56,827 bases of DNA from Gordonia sihwensis NBRC 108236 (GCF_000333035.1 NZ_BANU01000038.1:1-56827), one strand, 5' to 3'; positions 18,419-29,782 are shown, counted from the stretch's first letter. Made by a program: numbers and translations. Notes: generated from the sequence alone by a model not told the origin.

Positions 18419-20299
18419 ATGCTCGCCGCCTTTTCGCCGGGAAGCGATTTCAAGCGTTACTACCGCGGGCGGATGCCACGGCTCGCGCTGGCCGTCATCA
18501 TCCTGATGCCGCTGCTCTACGGTGCGCTCTACCTGTGGGCGTTCTGGAACCCGTTCAACGCCGTCGACAAGATCCCGGTGGCTCTGGTGAACCTGGACAA
18601 GGGCGCCGAAGTGATGGGGAACAAGCTCGACGCCGGCGACCAAGTGGTGCAGGGGCTCATCGACTCGAAGCAGCTCGACCTGCACGTGGTGTCCGAGGAG
18701 GAGGGCGCCCAGGGTGTCGCCGACGGCAAGTACTACTTCTCGATCACCCTGCCCGAGGACTTCAGCGCCAAGGTGGCCTCGCCGACGTCGAGCGAGCCCG
18801 GCTCGGCCGAGCTGATCTTCACCTACAACGACGCGAACAACTACCTCGCGACCATCATGGGCCAGGACGCCGCGCAGCAGGTGGTCAACAAAGTGTCGGC
18901 GCAGGTCGGTTCCCAGACCTTCGAGATCGTTCTGAACGACGCGGGGTCGATGGTCGGGAAACTGACCCAGGCGGCCGACGGGGCCAACGAGCTGAGCGCC
19001 GGACTGGTTACCGCGCACGACGGCTCGGCGAAGCTGTCGTCGGCGTTGAACGAACTCAACGACGCGATCGTCGAGGCGACCGATCCGCTGATGGCGCTCT
19101 CGGAATCGCCGGGCCGCGGAATGAGCGCGGCCGAGTTGAGCGCGGCGGCCGACCGGATGAGTCGGACGGCGGCCGGACTGAGCACGATCAGCGGCGGCGC
19201 GGCCACCGCGGAGAGCGACGCCTCGCAGGCTCTCGCCCGCGTCACCGCGCAACTGAAGGGACATCCCGACCCCGCGGTCCGCGCTGCAGGTCAGGCGCTC
19301 GAGGGCGTGCGCCGCCAGCTGGCGACTCCGCAGCGACCCGATCTGCCGAGCTCGGCTGAGCTGGCGCAGTTGAGCACCGACACCGCCGCGGTCAGCCGCG
19401 AGCTCGCCGATCCGTCGAGTCCGGTGCGCATGGCGATGACTCTTCTCGAGCCGGGCGTCATGCACGACGATCTCGTGAAGGTCCGCGCCGGATCGGCCGA
19501 ACTCAGTTCCGGCGCCGACCAGCTCACCGCCGGTCTCGTCGAACTGTCCTCCGGCTCCAAGGAACTGGCGTCGGGCCTGAACCAGGGCGTCGAAGCGATA
19601 CCGCACTGGTCCGCCGCGCAGAAGAAGGAACTGGCCGACACCCTCGGGCAGCCGGTCAAGCTCACCGAGAACACCGAGCACGAGGCCGCGACCTTCGGTA
19701 CCGGTTTCGCACCGTTCTTCTTCTCGCTCGCGCTGTTCGTCGGCTGCATCATCGCCTGGATGCTGTTCACCCCGATCCAAGCTCGGCCGGTGGCGCAGGG
19801 ACTCGACTCGCTGCGGGTGGTGCTCGCATCCTATGCGCCGACCTTCGCCGTCGGTTTCCTCCAGGCGGCGATCCTGTACGCGGTGGTCGTCTTCGCGATC
19901 GGGATGCGCCCGGCGTATCCGGTGGCCACATTCGGCTTCATGCTGCTGATCGTCGCGATGTTCCTGGCGATGATCCAGATGTTCAACGCGCTGTTCGGGC
20001 CGGCCGTCGGGCGGGTGGTCACGCTCGCGTTCCTGATGATCCAGCTGACGTCCGCGGGCGGCATCTATCCGGTGCCGACGACGACCCTCCCGTTCCAGTA
20101 CATCCACTGGGTGGACCCGATGACCTACACGGTCAACGGTCTGCGCCAGCTGACGCTCGGCGGAATCGACCATCGACTGTGGATCGCGATCGCCGTGGTG
20201 GCGGGCCTGACCGCGCTGTTCATGGCAGGGTCCACATGGGCGGCACACCGCAACCGCCAATACACGATGGACCGCTTGTATCCGCCAGTCGAGGTCTGA
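18419..20299 (+). CDS. YhgE/Pip-family ABC-2-type membrane protein
   Basis: A 626-aa membrane protein. One N-terminal transmembrane helix follows YYRGRMPRLALAVIILMPLL, then AFWNPFNAVDKIPVALVNLD, the YhgE/Pip N-terminal signature. A long extracytoplasmic region of about 350 residues is rich in Ala/Ser/Leu with heptad-like ADGANELSAGLVTAHDGSAK repeats, then five or six C-terminal helices of ABC-2 type. Gram-positive relatives include the phage-infection protein Pip and proteins next to type VII secretion loci. With the preceding ATP-binding protein it may form a transporter or envelope complex of unknown cargo. Confidence 0.9.
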   Translation: MLAAFSPGSDFKRYYRGRMPRLALAVIILMPLLYGALYLWAFWNPFNAVDKIPVALVNLDKGAEVMGNKLDAGDQVVQGLIDSKQLDLHVVSEEEGAQGVADGKYYFSITLPEDFSAKVASPTSSEPGSAELIFTYNDANNYLATIMGQDAAQQVVNKVSAQVGSQTFEIVLNDAGSMVGKLTQAADGANELSAGLVTAHDGSAKLSSALNELNDAIVEATDPLMALSESPGRGMSAAELSAAADRMSRTAAGLSTISGGAATAESDASQALARVTAQLKGHPDPAVRAAGQALEGVRRQLATPQRPDLPSSAELAQLSTDTAAVSRELADPSSPVRMAMTLLEPGVMHDDLVKVRAGSAELSSGADQLTAGLVELSSGSKELASGLNQGVEAIPHWSAAQKKELADTLGQPVKLTENTEHEAATFGTGFAPFFFSLALFVGCIIAWMLFTPIQARPVAQGLDSLRVVLASYAPTFAVGFLQAAILYAVVVFAIGMRPAYPVATFGFMLLIVAMFLAMIQMFNALFGPAVGRVVTLAFLMIQLTSAGGIYPVPTTTLPFQYIHWVDPMTYTVNGLRQLTLGGIDHRLWIAIAVVAGLTALFMAGSTWAAHRNRQYTMDRLYPPVEV

Positions 20300-20347
20300 C
20301 CGGCGCCGAGTTCCCGCGCTGTACCCACCGCTGTTGAAGGAGAAGAG

Positions 20348-21730
20348 ATGCCCAACTCGCGTTCGACCGACTCGATGATCGTCAGTCCCGTGTTCACCCG
20401 CGGGGGAGAGGCGACCGAACTGCCTCGGTTCGAGATGCCCGACGAGATGATGCTGCCGGAGACGGCGTATCAGATCGTGCACGACGAGGCGATGCTCGAC
20501 GGAAACGCCCGGCTCAACCTGGCGACCTTCGTCTCGACCTACATGGACAAGGAGGCGCAACTCCTGTACATGCAGACGGTCGACAAGAACATGATCGACA
20601 AGGACGAGTACCCGGCGACGGCGGCGATCGAGGACCGCTGCTGGCGGATCCTCGGCAACCTCTGGCACAACCCCGACGTCGACCAGGCGATCGGCACCTC
20701 GACCATCGGGTCGTCGGAGGCCTGCATGCTCGGCGGCCTGGCGCTCAAACGCCGGTGGCAGGCCAAGCGCAAGGCCGCGGGTGAGTCGATCGAGAAGCCG
20801 AACCTGGTGATGTCGACAGCGGTGCAGGTGTGCTGGGAGAAGTTCTGCAATTACTTCGAGGTGGAGCCTCGCTGGGTGCCGATCACCGAGGAGCATCTGT
20901 TCCTCGACGGCTATGAACTCGAGAAGTACGTCGACGAGAACACGATCGGCGTGGTGGCGATCATGGGCCAGACGTACACGGGCGCGTACGAGCCGGTGAA
21001 GGAGATCTCCGCCAAGCTCGACCAGATCCAGAAGGACACCGGCCTCGACGTGCACATCCACGTCGACGGTGCCTCGGGTGCGATGATCGCGCCGTTCTGC
21101 CAGCCGGATCTGGAGTGGGACTTCCGCGTCGACCGTGTCGCATCGGTCAGCACCTCCGGCCACAAGTTCGGTCTGGTGTATCCGGGCGTGGGCTGGATCG
21201 TCTGGCGCGACGCCGAGGCGCTCCCGGAGAGCATGATCTTCCACTGCAGTTACCTGGGGGGAGACATGCCGACGCTCGCGCTGAACTTCTCGCGGCCGGG
21301 CGCCCAGGTGCTGCTGCAGTACTACCAGTTCCTGCGGCTGGGGCGGGCGGGCTATGCCGCCGTCCAGCAGGGTTCGCTCGACGTGGCGCAGTACCTGTCG
21401 TCGGCGATCGCGGAGATGGGCCCGTTCGAGTTGATCAGCAAGGGCGACACCATCCCGGTGTTCGCGTGGCGGCTCACGAAGGACGCGAACCCGAACTGGA
21501 ACCTGTACGACCTTCAGGACCGGCTTCGGATGAAGGGCTGGCAGGTGCCCGCCTACCCGCTGGCCGACGATCTCGCCGACATGACGGTGCAACGGATCGT
21601 GGTGCGGGCCGGGCTCAGTCACGATCTCGCCGACAAGTTGCTCGACGATCTGCGCGCGGAGGTCGACTTCCTCGAGAAGCTCGACGCGCCGATGCCGCGT
21701 GAGGGCAACAACTCGCACTTCCACCACTAG
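20348..21730 (+). CDS. gadB: Glutamate decarboxylase
   Basis: A 460-aa PLP enzyme converting glutamate to GABA and CO2 with consumption of a proton, normally giving acid tolerance. It aligns end to end in appearance with GadA/GadB: NLATFVSTYMDKEAQLLYMQ, IGTSTIGSSEACMLGGLALK, HIHVDGASGAMIAPF, and the PLP lysine Lys273 in STSGHKFGLVYPG. ATG follows GGAGAAGAG. No GadC antiporter is adjacent; a small membrane protein follows 77 bp later. It is in the same run as the ABC/YhgE genes (48-bp gap). Confidence 0.96.
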   Translation: MPNSRSTDSMIVSPVFTRGGEATELPRFEMPDEMMLPETAYQIVHDEAMLDGNARLNLATFVSTYMDKEAQLLYMQTVDKNMIDKDEYPATAAIEDRCWRILGNLWHNPDVDQAIGTSTIGSSEACMLGGLALKRRWQAKRKAAGESIEKPNLVMSTAVQVCWEKFCNYFEVEPRWVPITEEHLFLDGYELEKYVDENTIGVVAIMGQTYTGAYEPVKEISAKLDQIQKDTGLDVHIHVDGASGAMIAPFCQPDLEWDFRVDRVASVSTSGHKFGLVYPGVGWIVWRDAEALPESMIFHCSYLGGDMPTLALNFSRPGAQVLLQYYQFLRLGRAGYAAVQQGSLDVAQYLSSAIAEMGPFELISKGDTIPVFAWRLTKDANPNWNLYDLQDRLRMKGWQVPAYPLADDLADMTVQRIVVRAGLSHDLADKLLDDLRAEVDFLEKLDAPMPREGNNSHFHH

Positions 21731-21807
21731 ACGTCCGTGGTCCGCTGCTCGTCTCCTCAATGTGGGAGGCGAGCGGCGGGGAGTCGCTCAGGAGACACGT
21801 ACCGTCC

Positions 21808-22473
21808 ATGACCAATCGCAACGCCACCACGGCGCTGACGAGCCGGATCCTGACACCCTCGGTGGTTCATCAGTGCATCGGCTTCATGATCGGCTCTGCG
21901 CTGTTCGCGATCGGCTCGGCTCCCGGTTTCGGGAACTGGGCCGGCGCGTCCGTCGTGAACATCTGCTATTTCGCCGGCTCCTGGTTCTTCACCGGTGCGG
22001 CGTTCATCCAACTGGTGCTCAGCGGCAGTCCCACCGTCCCCGTCTCGTATGCGCCGGGGGTGATGGTTCGCGCCGAGTGGTTCGCGGCGGCGACGCAGTT
22101 CTTCGGCACACTGCTGTTCAACGTCAGCACCGGCGGGGCGCTCATGACGCACACCATCCGCGGCGAGAAGCATCTCGTCTGGACTCCGGACGCGGCCGGC
22201 TCGGTGGCGTTCCTGGTGAGCGGGTTCTTCGTCCTCGTCGCCTTCTCCCACGCCACGGGACGGATGTGGGCGCCCGGTGACCGGAACTGGTGGTCGGGCC
22301 AGATCAACTTCATCGGGTGCGTGGCATTCGGCGTCTCCGCCGTCGCCTCCTACATCACGGTCGGCGGCATCACCGTCGATGCCGTGGCCGCCAACGTGGG
22401 CACCTTCGTCGGCGCGATCTGCTTCTTCCTGGCCTCGGCCGTCGTCCTCCCACGGGCATCGGCGGCACGATGA
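21808..22473 (+). CDS. Small multi-pass membrane protein, possibly YrhK-like
   Basis: About 221 aa with five or six hydrophobic segments. Two segments share a Gly-Ser-centred pattern (FMIGSALFAIGS and YFAGSWFFTGAAFIQ) reminiscent of YrhK-like domains, but I cannot confirm this assignment. ATG 21808 gives a hydrophilic cytoplasmic start; an ATG at 21760 would add 16 residues. It is placed after glutamate decarboxylase and overlaps the AraC gene by ATGA. A role in GABA/glutamate exchange or pH sensing is conceivable from context only. Confidence 0.7.
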   Translation: MTNRNATTALTSRILTPSVVHQCIGFMIGSALFAIGSAPGFGNWAGASVVNICYFAGSWFFTGAAFIQLVLSGSPTVPVSYAPGVMVRAEWFAAATQFFGTLLFNVSTGGALMTHTIRGEKHLVWTPDAAGSVAFLVSGFFVLVAFSHATGRMWAPGDRNWWSGQINFIGCVAFGVSAVASYITVGGITVDAVAANVGTFVGAICFFLASAVVLPRASAAR

Positions 22474-23468
22474 CTGCCCGGCCCGCCCCGGACGAGATCA
22501 GGGACTGGAGCCGGTCGGTCGGCGTGTGCGACGACGATCCGCCGCTCGTTCTCGGCGGGCGGCAGGGACTGGCGGCCTACCGGGACATGGTGGGCGTCGA
22601 CCGGCTCGCGAGCGCTGACCCGGAGACTTTCGGCGCAGCGATCCACCAGCGCAGGCTGTCGGTGGTGACGGCCACACGGGCGCTGCGCACACCGCTGACG
22701 TGGCACGCGGAGGTTTCCGAACCCCCACCGGACGGCGACTTCCTGTTGATCGCGATGCCCGACGCCGCGGGATCGTCCGGCGACCACGTCGTGGTCGTGA
22801 CCGGCGGCTCGCCGGAACCGCCGTCGTCCGGTGACCTGGCGGACGTGGCCGCGCTGCGGATCCCGGCCGACGAACTGGGAGTCGGGGCGAGGACGCTCGC
22901 CACGGCCGGTGTACTCATTCCCGACACCCTGTTGGCGGCGGTCGCGGCGCGCAGTGTCCGCGGGTTCGTCTCATCGGTCATCGCGCGCGATGTGCGGACG
23001 CCGACCCTGGCCGCCGAGATCGCGATGATCGACATGCTCTCCGCTGTGGTCGCCGAGACGGGCTGCCGGACCGGTGACGTGTCCGGCACCACCGCCTACG
23101 TCCGGGAGCAGACTCACGAACTCATCGAGCGGCACTTCCGCGATCCGTCGCTGTCATCGGCGGTGTTGGCCGGGCGCCTTCACCTGTCCCGGCGCCAGTT
23201 CTACCGCCACTTCGAGGACTGCGACCGGAGCGTCGCCGAGATGATCGCCGACCGGCGACTGCAGGCCGCGCGGGTGCTGCTGATATCGAACCCGGCGGCG
23301 TCGATCGCCTCGGTGGCACGAGCGTGCGGGTTCGCGTCGCTGGGCGCCTTCCGCTTCCGGTTCCGCCGCGCCTACGGTCTGGGCCCCAATGAGTTCCGTG
23401 ATCGGCTGGCGCAGTCGAGGGCGGGAGGGGCGCCCGCGTCCGCGGAGACCTCGCGTCCGGTGGGCTAA
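22470..23468 (+). CDS. AraC-family transcriptional regulator (gad-linked)
   Basis: A 332-aa regulator. The C-terminal ~100 residues hold the double helix-turn-helix: LAGRLHLSRRQFYRHFEDCD followed by IASVARACGFASLGAFRFRF. The N-terminal 200 residues resemble AraC-binding-like domains of actinobacterial regulators but have no recognisable ligand motif. Start ATG overlaps the previous stop (ATGA), making it the last gene of the gad run and a candidate controller of it. Its DNA-binding domain is clearly related to that of the AraC gene 800 bp downstream. Confidence 0.9.
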   Translation: MTARPAPDEIRDWSRSVGVCDDDPPLVLGGRQGLAAYRDMVGVDRLASADPETFGAAIHQRRLSVVTATRALRTPLTWHAEVSEPPPDGDFLLIAMPDAAGSSGDHVVVVTGGSPEPPSSGDLADVAALRIPADELGVGARTLATAGVLIPDTLLAAVAARSVRGFVSSVIARDVRTPTLAAEIAMIDMLSAVVAETGCRTGDVSGTTAYVREQTHELIERHFRDPSLSSAVLAGRLHLSRRQFYRHFEDCDRSVAEMIADRRLQAARVLLISNPAASIASVARACGFASLGAFRFRFRRAYGLGPNEFRDRLAQSRAGGAPASAETSRPVG

Positions 23469-23956
23469 CCCGACTTCGCAGGCGGGGCGACGGTTTCGGT
23501 CACCGTCTTGGTGTCGGTCTCGGTCCGGGTCCTGGTGACCGTGTCGGTCACGGTGCGCGTGGCCGTGGCGTTCGACGTCGCTGTCTCGGTCGCGGTCTCG
23601 GTCACGGTGTCGGTCGCGGTGCGCGTGGCGGCGCTGCCGGTGGTCGTCGAGATCACCGTGGTGGTGTCGACGACGGTCTCGGTGACCGGAGCCTGGCTGT
23701 CGGACGATCGGCTCTGGCCGACGAGGAAGAAGCTGACGATGACGAGAGCGGCGGCGAGGCAGGCGACCGCGGTGATGATCCGCCAACGCCGGACGGCCGC
23801 GGTCTCCGCGGCGGCGGCCGTCACGGGTTCCGGAGGGCCGGTCGGCGGGCCGTACCCCGCGGGCTGGTTGCTGTAGGCGGTCTGTCCCGCGGACGCCGGG
23901 TACTGCGGCTCGCTCGACGGGGGTGTCGTGGGGCCGTCGTTCGGCGGCTGGGTCAC
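23465..23956 (-). CDS. Single-pass membrane protein with Thr-rich repetitive tail
   Basis: A 163-aa protein: a Pro/Gln/Tyr-rich cytoplasmic segment of about 65 residues, one transmembrane helix (ITAVACLAAALVIVSFFLVG), and an exterior tail in which nearly every second residue is Thr (patterns such as TATDTVTETATETATS). GTG 23956 is preceded by AGGAGCGCCC, deciding this start over longer upstream frames. The last codon overlaps the stop of the convergent AraC gene by 4 bp. The tail looks like a wall-spanning, possibly glycosylated, spacer. No function is known to me. Confidence 0.75.
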   Translation of the reverse strand: MTQPPNDGPTTPPSSEPQYPASAGQTAYSNQPAGYGPPTGPPEPVTAAAAETAAVRRWRIITAVACLAAALVIVSFFLVGQSRSSDSQAPVTETVVDTTTVISTTTGSAATRTATDTVTETATETATSNATATRTVTDTVTRTRTETDTKTVTETVAPPAKSG

Positions 23957-24258
23957 GGGCGCTCCTAGGACGAGACGATGCGGGCCGCGGCGGGTCGACG
24001 CGCCGCGGTCTCCCAGAACAGTACCGCGCCGGGTATGCCGCGATGCCGGCCTGCTAGCAGTTACCCCCAGGTAGTGACAGTTGCGACGCAAGTTTGCCGA
24101 TCGGACCCGCCCGATGTGACCCGAATATCACCTTGGCGCTTTTGGTGATTCGCTCGACACTGATAATTGGGTGTGCAAGTATGTCAGATGAGAAAGCAAG
24201 GCTCCCTCCCAAAGCCAGGCCCATCTCGCCATGTCCCCCATGCGTAGAAGGTCTCCTC
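23957..24258. other. Divergent intergenic region upstream of second AraC gene
   Basis: The 302-bp region has lower GC than its surroundings near 24120-24190. It contains TTGCG-A-CGCAA (24081-24091), an 11-bp perfect palindrome, and GATAAT (24162-24167), the best -10 match here, with TTGGTG 14 bp upstream (short spacing). An in-frame ATG at 24181 would extend the AraC protein by 26 residues, giving a nearly leaderless start. No other gene was seen. Confidence 0.5.
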
Positions 24259-25329
24259 ATGCCCCATAGTGCAACCCTGCCCAAGACAAGTCTGTCCAAT
24301 ACGCGCGCTTCGTTCCCTCAGGCGGCACGTCCCGGACTGGCGACCCGGCTCACTCCGCGCACCGTCGCCGAATGGGAAGCGCGGCTCGGCGTCGGCAGTG
24401 TCCCGACGCGCCCGCGTCCGGACCGGTTCACCGGCCATTCCGGCACCACCGCCTACAGCCCGACGGTCGACGTCCGCATCGCGGAACCGGAGACCTTTCA
24501 TGCGATGCGCTTCGCACAGAGTCTGTCGTCGATCGTGACCTACTGCGCACTGCAGCCCGCGATGACGATGGAGCGCACGGCGGAGCGGGTGCGGAACGAG
24601 CCGTCGGACTCTCTGGTGGTCAGTGTCAGCGGTATGCGCGGACAGTCACTCATCCGGCAGAACGGCCGGGAGTTCGTCTACGGCCCCGGCGACCTGGTGT
24701 TCGTCAGCAACGCGACCCCGTACAGCCTGGTGACCAACGCCGTGGCCGACCCGTCCGGACTGCTCATCCCGTTCAATCGGCTCGGCAAGCACCGCCACAT
24801 CGCCGAGCGGCTGCAGCGTCCCATCGCGGCCAACACCCCGCTGGCCCGCGCGGCCGCGGTCTTCGTCCGCCGATTCGCCGCCGAGACCTCGGCGCTCAAT
24901 GCGGGGCAGGCGACGGGCACCGTCTCGGAGCAGGCCGCCGTCGATCTGATCGTCGCCGCGCTGTCGGAACTCGACGGTTCTCCGACCGGCACCGAGGACA
25001 ACGCCCTGTTCGTCCAGGAGGCCGCTCGCGACCTCATCGACCGCCACCACCGCGATCCCAGCTTCTCCCCGGACGCGATCGCCGAGCGGCTGCACCTCTC
25101 GCGCCGCCAGCTGTACCGCTACTTCGAGAACTGCGACACCTCGCTGGCGAGCCGGATCGCCGATCGCCGGCTGCAGACCGCCCACGAGATGCTCATGCAG
25201 AACGCGGGCGCCTCGATCAGCACCATCGCGCTCTCATCGGGCTTCCCGACGGTCGCGACCTTCCGGAACCGGTTCAAGCAGCGCTACGGCGTCGGACCGG
25301 TGGAGTATCGCCACCGCGTGCGCGGATAG
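24259..25329 (+). CDS. AraC-family transcriptional regulator
   Basis: A 356-aa regulator with an AraC-binding-like N-terminal cupin half (SLVVSVSGMRGQSLIRQNGR, then GDLVFVSNATPYSL) and a C-terminal double helix-turn-helix (IAERLHLSRRQLYRYFENCD, then ISTIALSSGFPTVATFRNRF). ATG 24259 is chosen because AGAAGG precedes it; ATG 24181 is an in-frame alternative. It is a paralogue of the AraC gene just upstream, sharing the HLSRRQ-YR-FE-CD core and the IADRRLQ segment, which suggests a local duplication. Confidence 0.9.
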   Translation: MPHSATLPKTSLSNTRASFPQAARPGLATRLTPRTVAEWEARLGVGSVPTRPRPDRFTGHSGTTAYSPTVDVRIAEPETFHAMRFAQSLSSIVTYCALQPAMTMERTAERVRNEPSDSLVVSVSGMRGQSLIRQNGREFVYGPGDLVFVSNATPYSLVTNAVADPSGLLIPFNRLGKHRHIAERLQRPIAANTPLARAAAVFVRRFAAETSALNAGQATGTVSEQAAVDLIVAALSELDGSPTGTEDNALFVQEAARDLIDRHHRDPSFSPDAIAERLHLSRRQLYRYFENCDTSLASRIADRRLQTAHEMLMQNAGASISTIALSSGFPTVATFRNRFKQRYGVGPVEYRHRVRG

Positions 25330-25347
25330 CGGCGGGGCCGGCACCGG

Positions 25348-27997
<2,650 letters not shown>

Positions 27998-28096
27998 TGA
28001 AGTTGTGCGGTGCCCACCATACTCACGTCGTCCGGTCGCGTCGCATCGTGATGCAGATGTGACAGATGTGACTTGCGTCTCCCGGTCGAACGAACG

Positions 28097-28118
28097 TAAT
28101 CTTGTGACGCTGGTCACA
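28097..28118 (+). promoter_or_regulatory. CRP/GlxR-type site over the promoter of the small GNAT gene
   Basis: TGTGACGCTGGTCACA (28103-28118) is a perfect TGTGA-N6-TCACA half-site pair. TAATCT (28097-28102) just upstream is a plausible -10, with TTGCGT 18 bp further up, so the operator would cover the transcription start, and it touches the Shine-Dalgarno AGGAGG. That placement predicts repression by a cAMP-responsive CRP/GlxR protein. Confidence 0.6.
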
Positions 28119-28130
28119 GGAGGTCAACGA

Positions 28131-28481
28131 ATGCATCGCAAAGTCCGTCACTCGCATCCGCCGCAGTCGGCGCGCTCGCTGCTGCACCAGATCTCCGAGG
28201 TCTCCCACAATCCGGAGCGGGAGCGCTTCGAGTTGCGGGTGGGCGGCGACCTGGTCGGCGTGCTCGGCTATCGCATCGACGACGGTCCCGACGGCGAGGT
28301 GGTGACGATCCTCCACACGGTCCTCTACGACGAGTACAGCGGCCACGGGCTGGCCACTCGGCTCACCGGCGGCGCCATGCAGTACATGCGCGACAACCAG
28401 CTCAAGGTGCGGCCGCTGTGCACCTTCACCAAGCACTTCCTCGACGCCCATCCCGGCATGGTGGCGATGGCCTCCGCCTGA
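28131..28481 (+). CDS. YjdJ-like small GNAT N-acetyltransferase
   Basis: A 116-aa single-domain protein of the short GNAT type. Visible pattern: FELRVGGDLVGVLGYRIDDG, HTVLYDEYSGHGLATRLTGG (the acetyl-CoA pyrophosphate loop variant) and RPLCTFTKHFLDAHP, typical of the YjdJ group. Length is normal for that group. Start ATG follows AGGAGGTCAACGA. Substrate unknown. It is monocistronic, between thiC's riboswitch region and the convergent xthA gene. Confidence 0.88.
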   Translation: MHRKVRHSHPPQSARSLLHQISEVSHNPERERFELRVGGDLVGVLGYRIDDGPDGEVVTILHTVLYDEYSGHGLATRLTGGAMQYMRDNQLKVRPLCTFTKHFLDAHPGMVAMASA

Positions 28482-28509
28482 GGCGGACCGACCGGCGCAC
28501 CTGCCGGGA

Positions 28510-29292
28510 TCAGCTCAGGTCGAACACGAGGGGGGCGTGATCGCTGGCGCCCTCCGCGGCGCGGGCGTCGCGGTCGATGAAGGCGTCGTGGATACGGTCG
28601 TCCAAGGCGGGGGAGCAGAGCGCGAAGTCGATGCGCATGCCCTCGTTGCGGGCGAAGCGCCCGGCCTGGTAGTCCCAGAAGGTGTAGGTCCCCGGACCGG
28701 GGGTGAAGGGGGCCGCGCTGTCGACGAATCCGCCTTCGACGAAGCGGCGGAAGGCGGCGCGCTCCTCGTCGGAGGTGTGCGTGCGGGACGCGAAGTACTC
28801 GGGGTCCCACACGTCCTCGTCGGTCGGCGCCACATTCCAGTCTCCGGCGAGAGCGACCTGGGCGGCGGGATCGTGCGACAGTTCCAGCGATGTGACATCG
28901 GCGAGGGCGCTGAGCCAGTCGAGTTTGTACTGGACGTGATCGTGTCCCGGCTCGCGCCCGTTGGGGGCGTACAGGCTCCAGACGCGCACGCCTCCGCAGG
29001 TCGCCGAGATGGCTCGCGCCTCCCGTTCACCGGCGTAGAGCGGCTGCCCGTCGAATCCGATGTGGATGTCGTGCACCCCGATCCGGGACGCGATCGCGAC
29101 GCCGTTGTATCCGCTCGACCCGTGGAACGCGACGTCGTAGCCGTGGGCCAGAAAACTCATCACCGGGAACTGATCGTCGGTGCACTTGGTCTCCTGCATC
29201 GCGAGCACATCGATCGCATGCCGATTCATCCATGCCACGACCTGCTCGGATCGGGCGCGGATCGAGTTCACGTTCCACGTCGCCAGGCGCAT
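28510..29292 (-). CDS. xthA: Exodeoxyribonuclease III
   Basis: A 260-aa AP endonuclease/3' exonuclease of the EEP fold for base-excision repair. Landmarks: MRLATWNVNSIRARSEQVV with the metal-binding Asn, LAMQETKCTDDQFP with metal Glu, SGYNGVAIASR, LAGDWNVAPTDEDVWDP, and SDHAPLVFDL with the catalytic Asp-His pair at the end. Orthologue of M. tuberculosis Rv0427c by sequence and position. The barstar gene ends 4 bp upstream, so it may be co-transcribed. Confidence 0.95.
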   Translation of the reverse strand: MRLATWNVNSIRARSEQVVAWMNRHAIDVLAMQETKCTDDQFPVMSFLAHGYDVAFHGSSGYNGVAIASRIGVHDIHIGFDGQPLYAGEREARAISATCGGVRVWSLYAPNGREPGHDHVQYKLDWLSALADVTSLELSHDPAAQVALAGDWNVAPTDEDVWDPEYFASRTHTSDEERAAFRRFVEGGFVDSAAPFTPGPGTYTFWDYQAGRFARNEGMRIDFALCSPALDDRIHDAFIDRDARAAEGASDHAPLVFDLS

Positions 29293-29296
29293 GGCG

Positions 29297-29782
29297 TCAA
29301 TCCTGCCGCAACCGCATCAGGGGCGCACCGGCGCCCTCCCACCGGCCTGCGACGGCGGCCGCGTCGTCGGCGGACGTGAGCAGGACGAGTCCGAAGCGGC
29401 GGCCCGATCGGCGCAGCCGCTCCCGCCAGTGCGCGGGGGAGGTGGCGAACCACTCGAAGTCGCCTTCCGGAGCGTCGGCCAGGAGTCGGCCGGCATCGGA
29501 GACGACGGTCAGCAATGCCGTCGCCCGCGCGCCGGTGGGGGTCCGCAGACCGGTGGGGAGGTCGCCCATGCAGTCGTCGAACGCGTCTTTGTTGTGCCCG
29601 AAGTGGCCGGGGAAGTCCCATGCGGCGGCGAAGAGATCGTACAGTCCGTCCAGCGTGCGCATCCGGTCGCCCGGCAACCGCCGGACCGCTGCGCCGGTGC
29701 GGTACGTGGTGACGTCGCCGACCGCGAGCGCTGTCGCCGGGCCCTCGCCGGCGAGGAATTCGGTCAGGGAAGCGGTGGTCAC
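29297..29782 (-). CDS. Barstar-family ribonuclease inhibitor
   Basis: A 161-aa cytosolic protein with the barstar core: TLDGLYDLFAAAWDFPGHFG followed by HNKDAFDDCMGDL, where the helix and acidic residues insert into the RNase active site. It is longer than classical barstar (about 90 aa) by N- and C-terminal extensions, common in actinobacterial members. Its ATG overlaps the stop of the upstream RNase gene (ATGA), so toxin and immunity protein are made from one transcript with coupled translation. Confidence 0.88.
   Translation of the reverse strand: MTTASLTEFLAGEGPATALAVGDVTTYRTGAAVRRLPGDRMRTLDGLYDLFAAAWDFPGHFGHNKDAFDDCMGDLPTGLRTPTGARATALLTVVSDAGRLLADAPEGDFEWFATSPAHWRERLRRSGRRFGLVLLTSADDAAAVAGRWEGAGAPLMRLRQD

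Noticed and set aside
18008..21760. Long minus-strand open frame opposite the ABC/YhgE/gad genes
   Set aside because: It is Arg/His/Val-rich without any domain and lies exactly antisense to three well-recognised genes; a by-product of high GC at third positions.
23500..23650. CRISPR-like or satellite repeat
   Set aside because: Short drifting repeat inside a coding sequence, explained by the Thr-rich tail.
24115..24131. TGTGA...TCAC resembling a CRP site upstream of the second AraC gene
   Set aside because: The GTGA and TCAC halves are 8 bp apart, not the 6 bp needed for CRP/GlxR.
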